A stretch of DNA of 64,000 bases, taken from Arctopsyche grandis. Lineage: Eukaryota; Arthropoda; Insecta; Trichoptera; Hydropsychidae. Below the pieces are notes generated by a model. The model did not search any database, was not told where the DNA came from, and was given only the letters and a program-made list of their open reading frames with translations. Made by a program: the position numbers and the translations under genes. Shown piece by piece: positions 1 to 12,012 of this stretch; the stretch's first letter is position 1; every line of letters begins with the position of its first letter. The stretch covers positions 20,350,001-20,414,000 of the forward strand of contig NC_135358.1 of NCBI RefSeq assembly GCF_051622035.1. The letters are read 5' to 3'.

Positions 1-1239
1 AATAACCACCAGTCTTACGGAACGAGCTCCCGAACCACAATTAGGAGTTTCAGTTAGTCAAGATGGAAAAGAGTAAGAATAATACAATTTAAAAAAAAAA
101 AAATATATATATATATATATACTATTAAATAAATAAAATATTCTTTTAGAAGTTATTTAATGTATATTCCATTTACTTTTTTAAATTCTAGAGTATCTGG
201 AGAAATTTCTGTAAGGCCAGGAACGCCATTAGCTATGAAAGTCTTTTTAGATAAAGGATCAGCTCCCGTTTATGGGTTAATGGTTTCTCATCTTCAAGTG
301 TCCGATACTGTAGCTCAACAAGAAACTATTGTATTTAATGGGTAAGTTTCTAATGTACATACATATGTATGTATTATATATAATATATGTAATACATATT
401 ATAAGTTGAATCAATGTTTTTTTATTCTATGAAATATTCATAATATACATATGTATTCATTAAAATTTATATAAAATTTTAATATAACACGTTTTAAATA
501 ATTAAATAATTATTTCAGATGTTCAGTAGATCCTTATTTGTTTGATAACTTTGTTACGACTGACGGTGATACACTTGAAGCCAAATTCAGAGCGTTTAAA
601 TTCCCGGACACAACTTACGTTCAATTCAGAGGAACTGTAAATGTCTGCTTAGATAAATGTCAAGGAGTATGTTAGCATTTTATATTCAAATATTATTGAC
701 GTTCATCATATACGTATTGAGAATATGAAATTAATCTTATGAAATATTTCAGACCCAGTGTAGCAATGGAGCTACGGGTTATGGCAGAAAGAAGCGTAGT
801 ATATTGAGTGGAAACGATAGTAACAGATTGTTTGAAATATCTTTAACGACTTTTATTAAAGTGGAGGATGATTCCAATGAATCTGGTAAGCTTAATCGAA
901 CTATGAAATGAGATCTACAAATGTGAATACATACAATGTATGTGCATATATTTACATATTTTATTTTTATGCTAAACTTTACTTTCAGATGACATAGCCA
1001 AACTTTTAAGGAATTTGAAAGTAGCTAATCAAATGCTAGAAGAAAATTCACCCAGGATGGTGGTCGAAGATAATTCTGATGAAGTTCTTACAGCAACAGT
1101 GCGTGAAAAACCTCAAAACGTTGATGCAGCCGAGCATGCATATAATGTCCAAAACGAATCTATAAGATTCGGAGCGTCTATTGTCTTCATCGCCGTAGCG
1201 ATCGCTCTTCAATTCTTATTCGTAGATTGGAGACAATAA
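1..1239 (+). CDS. ZP-domain type I membrane protein, C-terminal half (partial)
   Basis: Coding exons read as <1..72, 192..341, 519..666, 753..885 and 989..1239, with GT-AG introns and one open frame across all joins; the N-terminus lies off the left edge. The visible protein begins in the ZP domain and holds ZP-C-like cysteines (VFNGCSVDP, VNVCLDKCQG, TQCSNG). A basic site, GRKKRS, follows the ZP domain; this matches the consensus furin cleavage site of the family. A hydrophobic segment (FGASIVFIAVAIALQFLF) sits at the extreme C-terminus before DWRQ and stop. Known ZP proteins of insect epidermis are cleaved, released and polymerise in the apical matrix that shapes cuticle; that role is inferred from family. 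I cannot tell which insect ZP paralogue this is. An AATAAA at 1546 could be the poly(A) signal. Confidence 0.85.
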
Positions 1240-2242
1240 TCTCGTGAAAGTAAAGATGGTGATGATAAATAATAGAACATAAAAGCTGTGATGCAGTTGC
1301 GTAGTCAATAGATCAAAATTAGACGTTTAATAAGTAATTAACAGTGACACGTATTGTATAATCACAAATAAGATTAATTTAAACATGGATTAGTGATTTG
1401 AGAATCTTCTGTGAGTTTTTTCAAGAAATGTGTGATTATAATTTATTATATTATGATGACATAAAATTTCATCGTTATTGAGGTTCTCAAATTACCGATT
1501 AACTTGTGTACTAATTTCAAATTAGTTTAAATAATGAAAGTGCATAATAAATGGAAGAAAATGTAAATGTTGCATACACACATAAAAAGAAAACGATTGT
1601 TGCTCAGTTGGTTGTTTTAAGCTATCGTTTCTGTGGAAGGTGTACATCACGAAATTAAAGATAAAATTCACATCAGGTGCTACTATTGTCTAAGTTTCAC
1701 TATATATTTTAAGCCATTTAACTGAGGACTGAAAATATATATAGATTTTAATAATATACTCATATTTCATATTTAATTTGAATATAGTGATTTTACAAAT
1801 TTGTAGTGGCACAGTCGCACAATCAGAAAAAAATCGAAAATTCTTATAGTGTGTAAATGACATTTTAAAAATGTCTCATTAACTAGTCTTAACATCTAAT
1901 TACATCTTAAATCGCTCAATAATTCCTGTAACTAGTGTAATCAATTCTTTACTTTGTCAACATACGATATACATAATATAGAAGTTGTTCAAATTCTCAT
2001 AATTAATTTAAAATTTAGACCAGTTTTTATTCAATATTGATTGTATATATTAGTACAATAATTGTAATAAATTCCTAAAATTATTTTGTATTTGCGGTGT
2101 ATTTAAATAATAAGCATTTTTGCATGTTTCCCTAATGAAATGTTTTTTGCCTCATTTAAAAATTACAAAATGCAATATACTTAGATTATAATATTTAATA
2201 TAACAAATAAAACAATTAACCGTTTTCTTTTTTTTTGATATT
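1240..2242. other. Convergent 3' spacer between the ZP gene and Amt
   Basis: AT-rich sequence holding the 3' UTR of the ZP gene (AATAAA at 1546) and presumably that of Amt on the other strand. I see no ORF with family resemblance and no transposon ends. Confidence 0.5.
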
Positions 2243-5200
2243 TTAGTTCAACCATGTAAATGGTCCTATTTCATTTTCTGTTTTTGTATTTTGAGCAGAT
2301 TGTGTTGAGTATCGTAGCATCATATTTCTATTACCACTCCTCGGTCTATTTTCATCTATCACCACAGTTGACGGTGTGTTTCTATCATTCAATTTAGCTT
2401 TTGGGAATTTTATAACCTGATAATTCTCTCCATTATATTCTAGAAATTCTGAATAACCACTTTGACCAATACGTTCAGGATATATTCTACTAGCATTGAA
2501 ATTTAATACGTCCTTATTCAACCAAGTGTTCTTTTTAACATCAATTGCTTTAGATTGGAATAATGTGAACAGGTCTCCTTTTGATTCAACATCTTTCTTT
2601 TTTCTCGGATTTTTATTTTTATTTTCATCTGTAGTCACCTGAAAACGATAGTAATTTGCTTAAACTATCAAGATTACTGGAGTGAATTTGTGAATGTTGT
2701 AATATTATTCAATATAATAATGGAACTCACATAATTTTCAGACATGTAAATATAATGACCAAGATTCAAACCCATTTCTGGCGTGTTTTCGATATCATCC
2801 AATTTATAGTATGGCTTCAAAAGTTTAACTGCTTCATCAATTCCAACCTATTTATGTAAAAAATTATCAAATTATATGTACTGATGGAGAATAAAGACAC
2901 ATTTTTGACAGATACCTGTCCATGTTTTATCATATGCTCAGTGAGATCAGCTCCAATGAGCTCTTCATATTTCTCCATGCGAATCGGTATGAATTTATCA
3001 ATCAACCACAGCAAAAGAGTTGTACTCGCCAGTCCCCAAACGGAAAGACATAAAGCAGACAAACACTGAATCTTCAACAGATATGTTCCACCACCTAATA
3101 TATCCATATTTTAATCAATTCACATACATTTCCAAGATGAAGAATATATTATGGTAAAATTAAATGCTATGCAGACCTTTGAACAACCCCATTCTTCCTT
3201 GTGTAGTATCCAATGGTATTGGATTATCAGCAAAGAGTCCAACAGATATGACTCCTTTCAAAAATTCAATATATTAATATTTATAGTACAGTAGTATTTT
3301 TCTATATATTATATTTAGTACAGTATTATTGTTTCAAATCGGTCTCACCCCATATTCCACAAAATCCATGCACAGAAGAGGCTCCAACAGGATCATCCAC
3401 ACCCATCAAATCTACTAAAGGCATTGTGAAGCATGCAATCATTCCTCCGATCAATCCGATGAATAACGCTTCCCAAGCGTGATATAAGAAACATCCAGCT
3501 AACACACGAATTGATAATTTTAACCAAAGAAATATTAATTTGAACACTAACGAAACGTTTACATACCAGTAATTGAAACTAAAGCGCCTAGAATACTATT
3601 GATAATATCCATAACGTCTAATTTTCCTTTGAAGCGTAGTAAAGAATACCTTAAAATCAGTTTGCGGTAATATATCATAAAAAAAATATAATTTATTGAT
3701 ACGTTTGATTTATATTTAACTTACAACAAGCCAAAAAATCCACCTCCAAATGATCCCAACATGGTCATAACTGCAGCACGCGCTGCATATTGCCATTTCA
3801 TTCCACTTACCTAAAAATATTCAATTTTATATATGAGCCGTTATATTTGAAAGCGGCGGAGTTCAATTTTCAGTTTCAAAAACACTTCTATTTGACCTAA
3901 TTCACAAATTGTTATCGCTTCTTTTAATTTTATGTCCAGAATCTCGGAAAAGCAGAATAAACGTATTGTAGGCAGTGGTGTCACCCCAATTTTGGAACAA
4001 AGGATGTCCAATTTTTTTTTCAAAATAAATACATATGCACATTTTTTTTTCGTTCAAGTAATTACATGAAAGTTCACTAAATTTTAAAGATTTGTATAAT
4101 TTTTGACAAAAATTATATGAATTTTTAGATTAAATAACGGGTTTCCGGAAACTTTTGATTTTTAAAAACGGGTTTCCAGAAACCCATGGAAACTATTAGA
4201 GTGACACCACTGATTATAGGCCATCAGTATTTTTAAATATTGTTAAACGTAAAACTTAATTAAATTTTTTGCGAGATATTTCTGTAAAAATGAAGAAAAG
4301 TGAACTTATTCCACTTTCAATTATAACGGCTCATATGTACATTATGGGGAAACTATAAGAATTTTTTTCCAATAATTTCAATCACACATCACGCTATACT
4401 ATTTCATCGATTTTGATTAAATATAAATGATCGAATCAGTACTTCGATTATTCAGATTTCATTCAATGTACCAGATTCTGTATATCAAAGTGTCGGCTAT
4501 ACCCATTTGATTGATGAATTTTTATTTTTCAATCAACTTAAGTAACCAAGTATACGCACGAGTGGGTAATTGGGGTGAAGTTCTATTTCTAGAGCGCACC
4601 CCTTATAACGTGCAATCAGCGAAATTAAACTTGAAACAGAATCAATTTGCTGAAAATATTTAACAACCCTTATGTTAATAAACATATATGCGTTTTCTTT
4701 GTTTCTAATCTGAAACAATATTTAGTGTTTTGTAAATAGGGTCACGCCTGAAGCTTTCGATGTCATTTTTTTCCTATTTCAAATTGTTGACTTGGTCAAT
4801 GTCGAGCCCCGGTGTCAAAGTTGAATATTTAATTTTGCTTGCGTGTCTCAGAAATGAGCGGTGGGTTTTGAATGGGGTGGGTAGGTGTTTGGGGTGTTGA
4901 AAATCGATTATTCGACCGACGACAATCCACAAATTGTGACCTTGCTTTGTGGGTCGCGAAGACGTCATCGAGGAAATTGCGACATTGTGACTTCGTGGTC
5001 GAGTCCATTGTATGTAGACTCCTATTCCCACACCCTTACGGTTCTCATCCCCAACGACATGGACCCATTCTTTTGAGGTCAAATTTACCTAAATACATCA
5101 ATTTATAACAAACGTATTTATCCCTTAATTCGACAACTTACGTATTTTATAAATTTGGATTTTCCACAATGGACCTAGTGGAAAACTCATCGACGTTTTT

Positions 5201-8200
5201 TAACGTTTAATAAATGAATGATAATTATTTAACATTGCTAAATTATTTCAACCGTTACAGCCAATTCAAATATCTCGTTGTGCAATTGCTGTAATAGGAT
5301 ATGTCAGTGCAAAATTAATACCATAAAACGATATGACAACGATGACTAATCAACTGATTAGCGTTTGACATTGGCAACTTACTCCGTAAGTGCTGCCAGA
5401 GTTAAAAGCCAGCCAACCCCACCACAACACGAAGAGTCCTAGAACGGCATTTACAGGCGATCCTGGTGGTAATGGGGTTCTTCCTCGACTGTAGCGACCT
5501 AGACGTGGGCCCAACATGAAGGCTGAAGCAAAAGCAGCCGACCCACCTTAAAAAATACACAATTCCTTTAAAACCAGTCCTTAATGTATTCCTTTGTATG
5601 TAATATGTATGCAGATATAGACCTATGAGATGTACAGGACCAGAGCCGGCAATGTCGACTGCTCCAAGGTTGTATAAAAATCCATGATCACCCCATACCC
5701 AACCAGCTGGTATGCAATATATTACGGTGTTCAAGAACGAAAAGACGCAATAGGCTTTGAAATTGCATCTAAAATTGATATTGAGTTTAAATTATTCATG
5801 CCATTGTATCGGAAGTATCGATTATTGTATAGAATGTTTGTGAATACTGCATCCAATCCAGGACTTTTCTGGCACTGTATTCCCAGGGCTGAGATTGGAT
5901 TACGGTGCTGGTAGATTTTATCGAAATACGCCTTTGTCTTTGACGATTCTTCTAAGATTACACTGTTCGACAAATGACGACTTTTTTTTTTGGTTCAGAG
6001 ACGAGATATGACTTTTCTTATAGAATTTGTGAACACGAATCTGGTAATAAAAAATGTTGATTGGCTCGAGATTCGGAGATACATATATAGGTACATATGT
6101 GTTTTTTATATCTTCATGTTGTTTGATCGATACGATCTCAAAATCTGTTAATTTCCTGTTCAAAATGAATATTGGAATCTATAGTCGGGTATTTTATCTT
6201 TCATTTGTAGTACTTTTCAGCTTTCAAATCTCGTAGTCGTCCAGTTCAAATCAAAAGTCAAAAGTACGTATTTTCACTTGGGATTTTTTCCCACTGTTAA
6301 TGCTATTCGTTTATTTTATCGAGGCAAGCCAGTTATCAATAGAATTTTTGTTATTAATCCACAAGAATAATCGAAATATGATTTTTCTAAGTGGAATTTT
6401 ATTTAATTCTCATATAAAGACAATTTAATATATAATCCCTATTAATTCAATTCAGATTCGTGTAAATACTAGTACGAACTTTTAGCTCGCAATTTTACCG
6501 ATTTAAAATTCAGCACACTTCTAATTAACCCTTTTAAACGAAAACAAAAAATAGTGTGGCCAGAAAACTATCCCAATAAACATGTTTCAATAGAAAATAC
6601 TCAATATAAAACATTATTAACAGTGGGAAAAAATCCCAAGTGAAAATATGTACTTTTGACTTTTGATTTAAACTGGACGACTGCTTAGAGAGATTTGAAA
6701 GCTGAAAAGTACTAGAAATAAAAGATAAAATACCCGACTATAGATTTCAATATTCATTTTGAACAAAAAATTGACATTTAACCGAAAAACACCAAGATAT
6801 AGAAAAATCGCGCGATTTAAAAAACACATATATCTCCGAATCTTGAGCCAATCAACATTTTTTACTACCAGATTCGTGTTCACTGGGCATAGATCTATAA
6901 TAAAAGTTATATCTCGTCTCTGAACCATTTTTCATGTCGAACTGTGTTATCTGTGTATTTTATCGTAAATATTCATTACAAGTATCTAACAAAAATTACG
7001 TGTTCAAATTATCGGAGCGAAGACTAAACGATCTTTATCGTGTTTTTTCCCATTTAGTTGGAACATGACAGTGATTTTTGCTTTCGTTTATGATATATTT
7101 ATCTAATTTTTACAGTTTTTTGGCTTTTGCGGTCTTTAACTCAAAATCTAGTATTGCTGTACTCAAGGTGAGTATCGCATTGAATGGATCGTTTCATAAA
7201 TATTTAAAGATTCAAACTATAAATATAAAAACGGATTAATTCACTGTCGTAAAGATCAATTTAATTATAATACATTATTATTTTTTTAATTTTAAAATAA
7301 ATCAATCAAATATGCAGCCCAAAATTTTAAAACTAGAATGGGAATATTTTTTACGTGAAATATTAAGAATTTAGTTTAAAAACGGGTAAAAAATCAACAA
7401 GGGCCTCCATAGTCATTTTCTACATACATACATATATTATTGAAAATAAAAATGTGTGTTTGAACTGTTATTTCCTATTTTATTTTATACAATCAGATTT
7501 ACGGTGAAATATTGCGTAATATTATATAATAATAATAATAAAATTGAAATATTACGGTGGAATCCCTACCGGAATTCCGGGATTGAAGATTTTCAGCACC
7601 GTAACCCCGGTACCGAAAAATAATTTCGGGATTGGAAGCACTATTTGTGAAGTTCTTCAGCTAAATCTTCTCATATTCTGATATATTAGTACGACTTGAG
7701 CACTTGTGGTTAATTCTGATTAAGTTAAATAATAGTATGATACTTGAGTAACCTACCTTTCAGCCATAGCTCCACTGACTATAGTAGTTGCCGTAGTTGC
7801 AAACGACAATTGAAAAAGGAAAGCAGCAAAAACCGGACCCATATCCATATCGCCAACTTTTGGATCGATGAAAAATCCTCCAAAAGCTACGAAAGGATTA
7901 GTATAAGGTCCTTTTCCAAACGACATACCGTATCCGAACATCCAATAAGTAAAACCTGTAATCGATTATCGGAAACAAACAATATAGATGTACAAATGGT
8001 GAATGCTATGCTAAAATTCTTTCATCACCTCCAATTACGATATCGACCACATTCTTCATCATGATGTTGACTTCATTTTTAATCGAGACGCAACCAGCTT
8101 CCAACATTCCGAAGCCTGTAAAAAACCAACTAGTCAAGTCGTTGAGCTATTAATCTGAAATTGTAATGAAAATGATCAGGAATAAAAACCTGTCTGCATT

Positions 8201-8346
8201 GTGAAGATGATGAACGACGAGGTGAGTATCCAGTTCGTGTCCTCAACGTCCAATTCGTTATCGTATCCGCCGGGAAGATGTGAAGTATTATTGGTATGAT
8301 TCACGAACGATTCATTGATACCACCTGGTTGTTGATAAACGTCCAT
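2243..8346 (-). CDS. Amt: Ammonium transporter, Amt/MEP family
   Basis: Twelve coding exons on the minus strand: 8346-8190, 8115-8029, 7955-7757, 5768-5623, 5546-5383, 3810-3725, 3649-3567, 3498-3349, 3254-3177, 3094-2916, 2847-2731, 2638-2243. They join in one frame of 613 codons, near the usual length for insect Amt. The N-terminus is extracellular-like with NXS/T sites (NESF, NHTNNTS). The two pore histidines of the Amt family are present: His194 in GAVDIAGSGPVH and His351 in DDPVGASSVHGFCGIWG. Many hydrophobic helices lie between them. The last exon encodes a hydrophilic, lysine-rich cytoplasmic tail of about 130 residues (KNKNPRKKKD). Known role: ammonium or ammonia conduction across the plasma membrane; in flies Amt acts in olfactory support cells. 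Two long introns carry transposons (3973-4212 and 5961-6945). The start is the first Met of the exon frame that precedes the NXS/T region; upstream non-coding exons are not defined. Confidence 0.93.
3973..4212. mobile_element. hAT-type MITE in an Amt intron
   Basis: A 240-bp element starts CAGTGGTGTCACCC and ends with the inverse, GAGTGACACCACTG. It is flanked by 8-bp near-identical duplications, ATTGTAGG and ATTATAGG, as expected for hAT transposition. Its ends and subterminal sequence (GGTTTCC-GGAAACCC blocks) match the larger copy at 11235-12012, so both belong to one family. It has no coding capacity. Confidence 0.88.
5961..6945. mobile_element. Long foldback (palindromic) element in an Amt intron
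   Basis: Two inverted arms of roughly 330 bp (about 5961-6300 and 6614-6945) enclose an unrelated AT-rich centre of about 300 bp. The outer ends read CACTGTTCGACA and TGTCGAACTGTG. The arms are diverged but plainly alignable along their length, for instance around the shared TCAGAGACGAGATAT and CCCAAGTGAAAATA blocks. No transposase is encoded. I could not find a convincing target duplication. The short ORFs here are read out of the arms and are not genes. Confidence 0.75.
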
Positions 8347-8715
8347 CTTGACTGGTGGAAATCCAGAGTTCCGATTTCGGATGGTGTCAGTGGGAAACTG
8401 AATGCATTTTCCGAGGAAATGCGTGCACAGTGGACAACCATTGTCTGATAAACAAATTAAATATTCAATCATGATCAATTTTGCAGGTTGTTTTCAGCGA
8501 ATTAAGTACACTTTGCGACCATGAAGCCTGCCCGTTTCTACTATGAGGAATGCACATTGTTATTCTATGCATGCATTAGATATAAAATGTTTTTAAAGTT
8601 TAGTGCGATGTCAACTAGAACCGTATTTTTAGATTAATTGAGAATAAAATATCAGTTTTATTCTTATTTATACATTTTAAGTTACGAAACAGCAATTTCT
8701 GATAATGAATCAAAT

Positions 8716-8861
8716 GGGTCTATTTCACGGGCCCGAATGTGAAACGCCCGAAATCGCAAATAGTATTCTGCACGCGCACATTATTACGGGAGGAAAAGCC
8801 TGTTCCTCTTGTTCCTGTTGTATCCTACTCGCGCAAATTAAGTGAGTATGTACCGTTTACG
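8716..8861. repeat. Dispersed palindromic family, truncated copy
   Basis: Starts with the family end (GGGTCTATTTCACGGGCCCG) and then jumps to the family core (GGGAGGAAAAGCCTGTTCC) and its GTGAGTATGTACCGTTTAC block. It corresponds to one end plus the centre of the full copy at 14404-14811 and lacks the second arm. Confidence 0.75.
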
Positions 8862-10616
8862 TTTGTGTCATTCCAGTGTGATAAATAAGATTAATATCAT
8901 ATTCACCTATTTTCTTTGAAATTAATACTGTTCTGAGATGCAAACGATGAACCTACATATGTATAGGTATCATATACCAAATAATATTTTGCCTACGTAA
9001 TATATTCATATTTATATACTTTATCAACATAAATATTATACGTATTAACCCAATAAACCGGAACGAACAAGCCAATATATTTTCGTTGAATATTGACCTT
9101 GTCTACAAAACTAGTAACAGCTGTTTTGTATAACATTAAATCTATTAGTTATTCACGATATTCCATATTAAAATTTACAAAAAGAATACATAAGTGAGCA
9201 GATAGAGCCATCATCGAGGGTGATAAGTGGAGCTCGGGTCAATTTAATATTGATCGAATACAATATTCGAATAGTCAGAGCGTAACTTTTGAATAATTTA
9301 TATATACATATTTTGCGTAAGATTTTCTCCATGCATTCATGGGGTTAAAAATGGTGGCGTGCTGAAAATCGGTCATAATGAAAATTGGCGAAGGTCATCG
9401 TTGTGATTTACTAAACGACAGCTGATAAACGCACGTTTCCCAAAACAGATTTCAATAAATAGACTGAAATACAAACATATGAATGTATTATATATTCATA
9501 TTGTATAACAGCTTATACGTTTCTTCTGATACGTCTGAGTCGATAACAGAAATACAAAACTTTCTTAACCGAAGTTAGTTTTACAATATGTACTTACATA
9601 TTTCTTTTTGGGATACTAAATTCCATCACATGTACAGATTTAAAATACAATGACAAACGAACGATTAGAATCGTGTTAATTCTTTCAATATATTAAATTT
9701 ACTTTAGATCTATGGAATTCTAGAAACATTACAGATACTAATACTGTTTCCGATATCAAAAACCTGTATACCAAACAATGGAGTATTTATTTATGATACA
9801 TATTTATGTATTATATTTGCTACCGTCAAAGTGTATTACCAGGTTGTAATATATTTTATATAGCGTTTAGAAAATTCATATTCGAATACAATTTATCTAG
9901 TAGATACATACACGTTTCTACTGGCGAAAATACAGTTTCATCGGTGCTCGCCATTTATTATATATTAGCCTTGACAATTGAGTTTTGACAGTTCAGATGT
10001 TTTTACATAATGCTTTAGAATTCAACAATGCGTTAATACTACTTACTAATACGAAATATGGAAAATAGTTTCATATAATATTACGATTTTGCCAAGAATG
10101 TATCATATTTAAAACGAAAATGTAACTTTCCGACTCAAATTATTAGTCAAGTGACGTTTGCACGAAAAGCAGTTCTGTGAATAAAATACATCAAATCCAG
10201 ATCGCATTGAAAGGTTCTGTGAATCGTATTCAAAAAGTGGACGGAAGAAACGGAATACAATGAAGAACTGGATACATTTTGACCGACTTTGACCAGTCAG
10301 ATTGTCATAACCAGAGATCGGCGTGGACGGTTTCTTTTCACACAAAAAAATTGTTCACTATGGTTAACCTTTTTTTTTATTACTCTCTTTGTACGTTAAT
10401 GGAGAGGTTTACTGTTAATTTATGGCGGAATCCTCGGCGCCTAAGTCTGGTCATAACCAGAGATAGGCGAGAAAATGCGCTGAAACGGGATCCTATTGTT
10501 AATTTCTATTTTTAACCTTTTTTTGCTTCCTCTCTAGAGAGAAAAAAAAAGTTAACAAAAGAAACCCATTTATCCTACCGCCGCTCACTGATCAAAACTA
10601 GAGGTAGGATAGCCAA

Positions 10617-10690
10617 GGTGCCGCTCATTGTTCCATTGTTGTAAATCCTTTGTAAAAAAGATTCGGCAAACCTTTAACAATGCATTACCA
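10617..10690. repeat. Mini-palindrome MITE, half copy
   Basis: Matches the left half and loop of the complete copy at 17498-17588: GCCGCTCATTGTT, then TTGTAAA, then CGGCAAACCTTTAACAATGC. The right arm is missing. Confidence 0.65.
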
Positions 10691-10802
10691 TTATGTTTTG
10701 CTCTCTTATATTGAACACTAATGGAGTGGGCTATTGATTTTTGAAAAGCATCCATTGAACGCCTATCATCGAAGCATCTATCTTAGCTACGTGGGATAGA
10801 AG

Positions 10803-11035
10803 AAACCGGTATCCGTGACGAGACAGAATGTTAAACGACAGAAAACGCAAATATCGGAAGGCAAAGATCGAAAATCGAAAGATCTTAAGTCGAAAGATCA
10901 AAAAAAAACGGTGCATGGTAAACGGTACATACTCACGTACATCTTTCGACTTAAGATCTTTCGATTTTCGATCTTTGCCTTCCGAAATTTGCGTTTTCTG
11001 TCGTTTAACATTCTGTCTCGTCACGTAGACCCGTT
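10803..11035. repeat. Dispersed palindromic family, compact copy
   Basis: Near-perfect inverted repeat with arms of about 110 bp. The left arm runs from CCGTGACGAGACAGAATG through GGAAGGCAAAGATCGAAAAT, and the right arm returns the same in reverse to CTCGTCACGTAGACC. Only a short spacer remains, so the core present in the 14404 copy is missing. Its terminal variant (GAGACAGAATG) differs from the GGGCCGGAATG of the larger copy. Apparent ORFs across it on both strands are products of the palindrome. Confidence 0.88.
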
Positions 11036-11234
11036 TTAAAAAAAATAATTTAGAAAAAAAATATTTTGTTATTTGTTTATAAATATTTTTTTGACTATAA
11101 TGAAAAAAACGACTAATAATGTTTTTTCTGGTGAAAAAATCAAATGTTGGTAAAAATTTCTCAAAGTGAATACATTGTACATATGTATGTATGTAAAATA
11201 CATACATACATTTCCAAACAGTGCCACTTCCCAT

Positions 11235-12012
11235 CAGTGGTGTCACCCTAATGGTTTCCATGGGTTTCCGGAAACCCGTTGTTAAAAATCAAAATTTTCC
11301 GGGAGCCCGATGTTAGAAATCTAAAAATACATATAATTTTCGTCAAAAAATATACAAATCTTGAAAATTCAATGAACTCATAAATTTCGATTAATGATTT
11401 TCGAGATTATGTCGACGATAGCGATTTATCAATAAATCGAATTACGAAAAGTATCCAAGAAGGTAAGAAAATAGCTATCTTTTGCTGTGAACTCTGCAGA
11501 AGCTAAAAGGGTATTTAGTTTAATGAATAATATTCCTAATGATCAAAGAATTTTTTTAATTGTAGACAACATATCCCACTTAATGACCATTAAACTTCTT
11601 GGAAAGTCACTTTCTGAATTCGATGCAAAGCCTTTTCTTGAATCGAGGTTGCGTCAGGGGCATCACACTGCTGATGAGTCATGATACTACATAAAATAAG
11701 AAAAATAAAAATAAATAATTCTGTCTGTGTATTAAAATTATCGACGTAAAAAAATCAAATTACACTATTGAATTCAAATTTAACAGCTAGTGAATTTATA
11801 CAAATAAGCATTTGAAATATTATTACCTTGAAGTAATATATAAGAAAAAATTTAACGTAAAGTCAGTATTACGTAAAAATTGAAATTTATATTTATTTTA
11901 ATTAAAATTAAAATTTTCACATAATAGTGCCTTGGACGAAAAAAAATTATATGTATATATAAATTGAAAAAAATTGGAAACCCGTTATTCCAAAATTGGG
12001 GTGACACCACTG
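11235..12012 (+). mobile_element. hAT transposon relic with a dimerisation-domain remnant
   Basis: A 778-bp element with ends CAGTGGTGTCACCC and GGGGTGACACCACTG, flanked by 8-bp duplications CTTCCCAT and TTTCCCAT. At 11487-11684 a reading frame of about 65 codons encodes AEAKRVFSLMNNI, then LMTIKLLGKSLSEFDAKPFL. This resembles the C-terminal dimerisation region of hAT transposases. The rest of the transposase, including the catalytic core, is gone. This is the larger relative of the 3973-4212 MITE and a plausible source of its ends. Confidence 0.88.

Noticed and set aside
4774-5108. Overlapping ORFs of 60-100 codons on both strands in an Amt intron
   Set aside because: No family resemblance, no splice support, and Amt exons on either side join without them.
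10731-11261. A 176-codon minus-strand ORF and mirror ORFs on the plus strand
   Set aside because: The same KTQISEGKDRKSKDLKSKD string appears on both strands and again at 14315-14857 because the DNA is palindromic.
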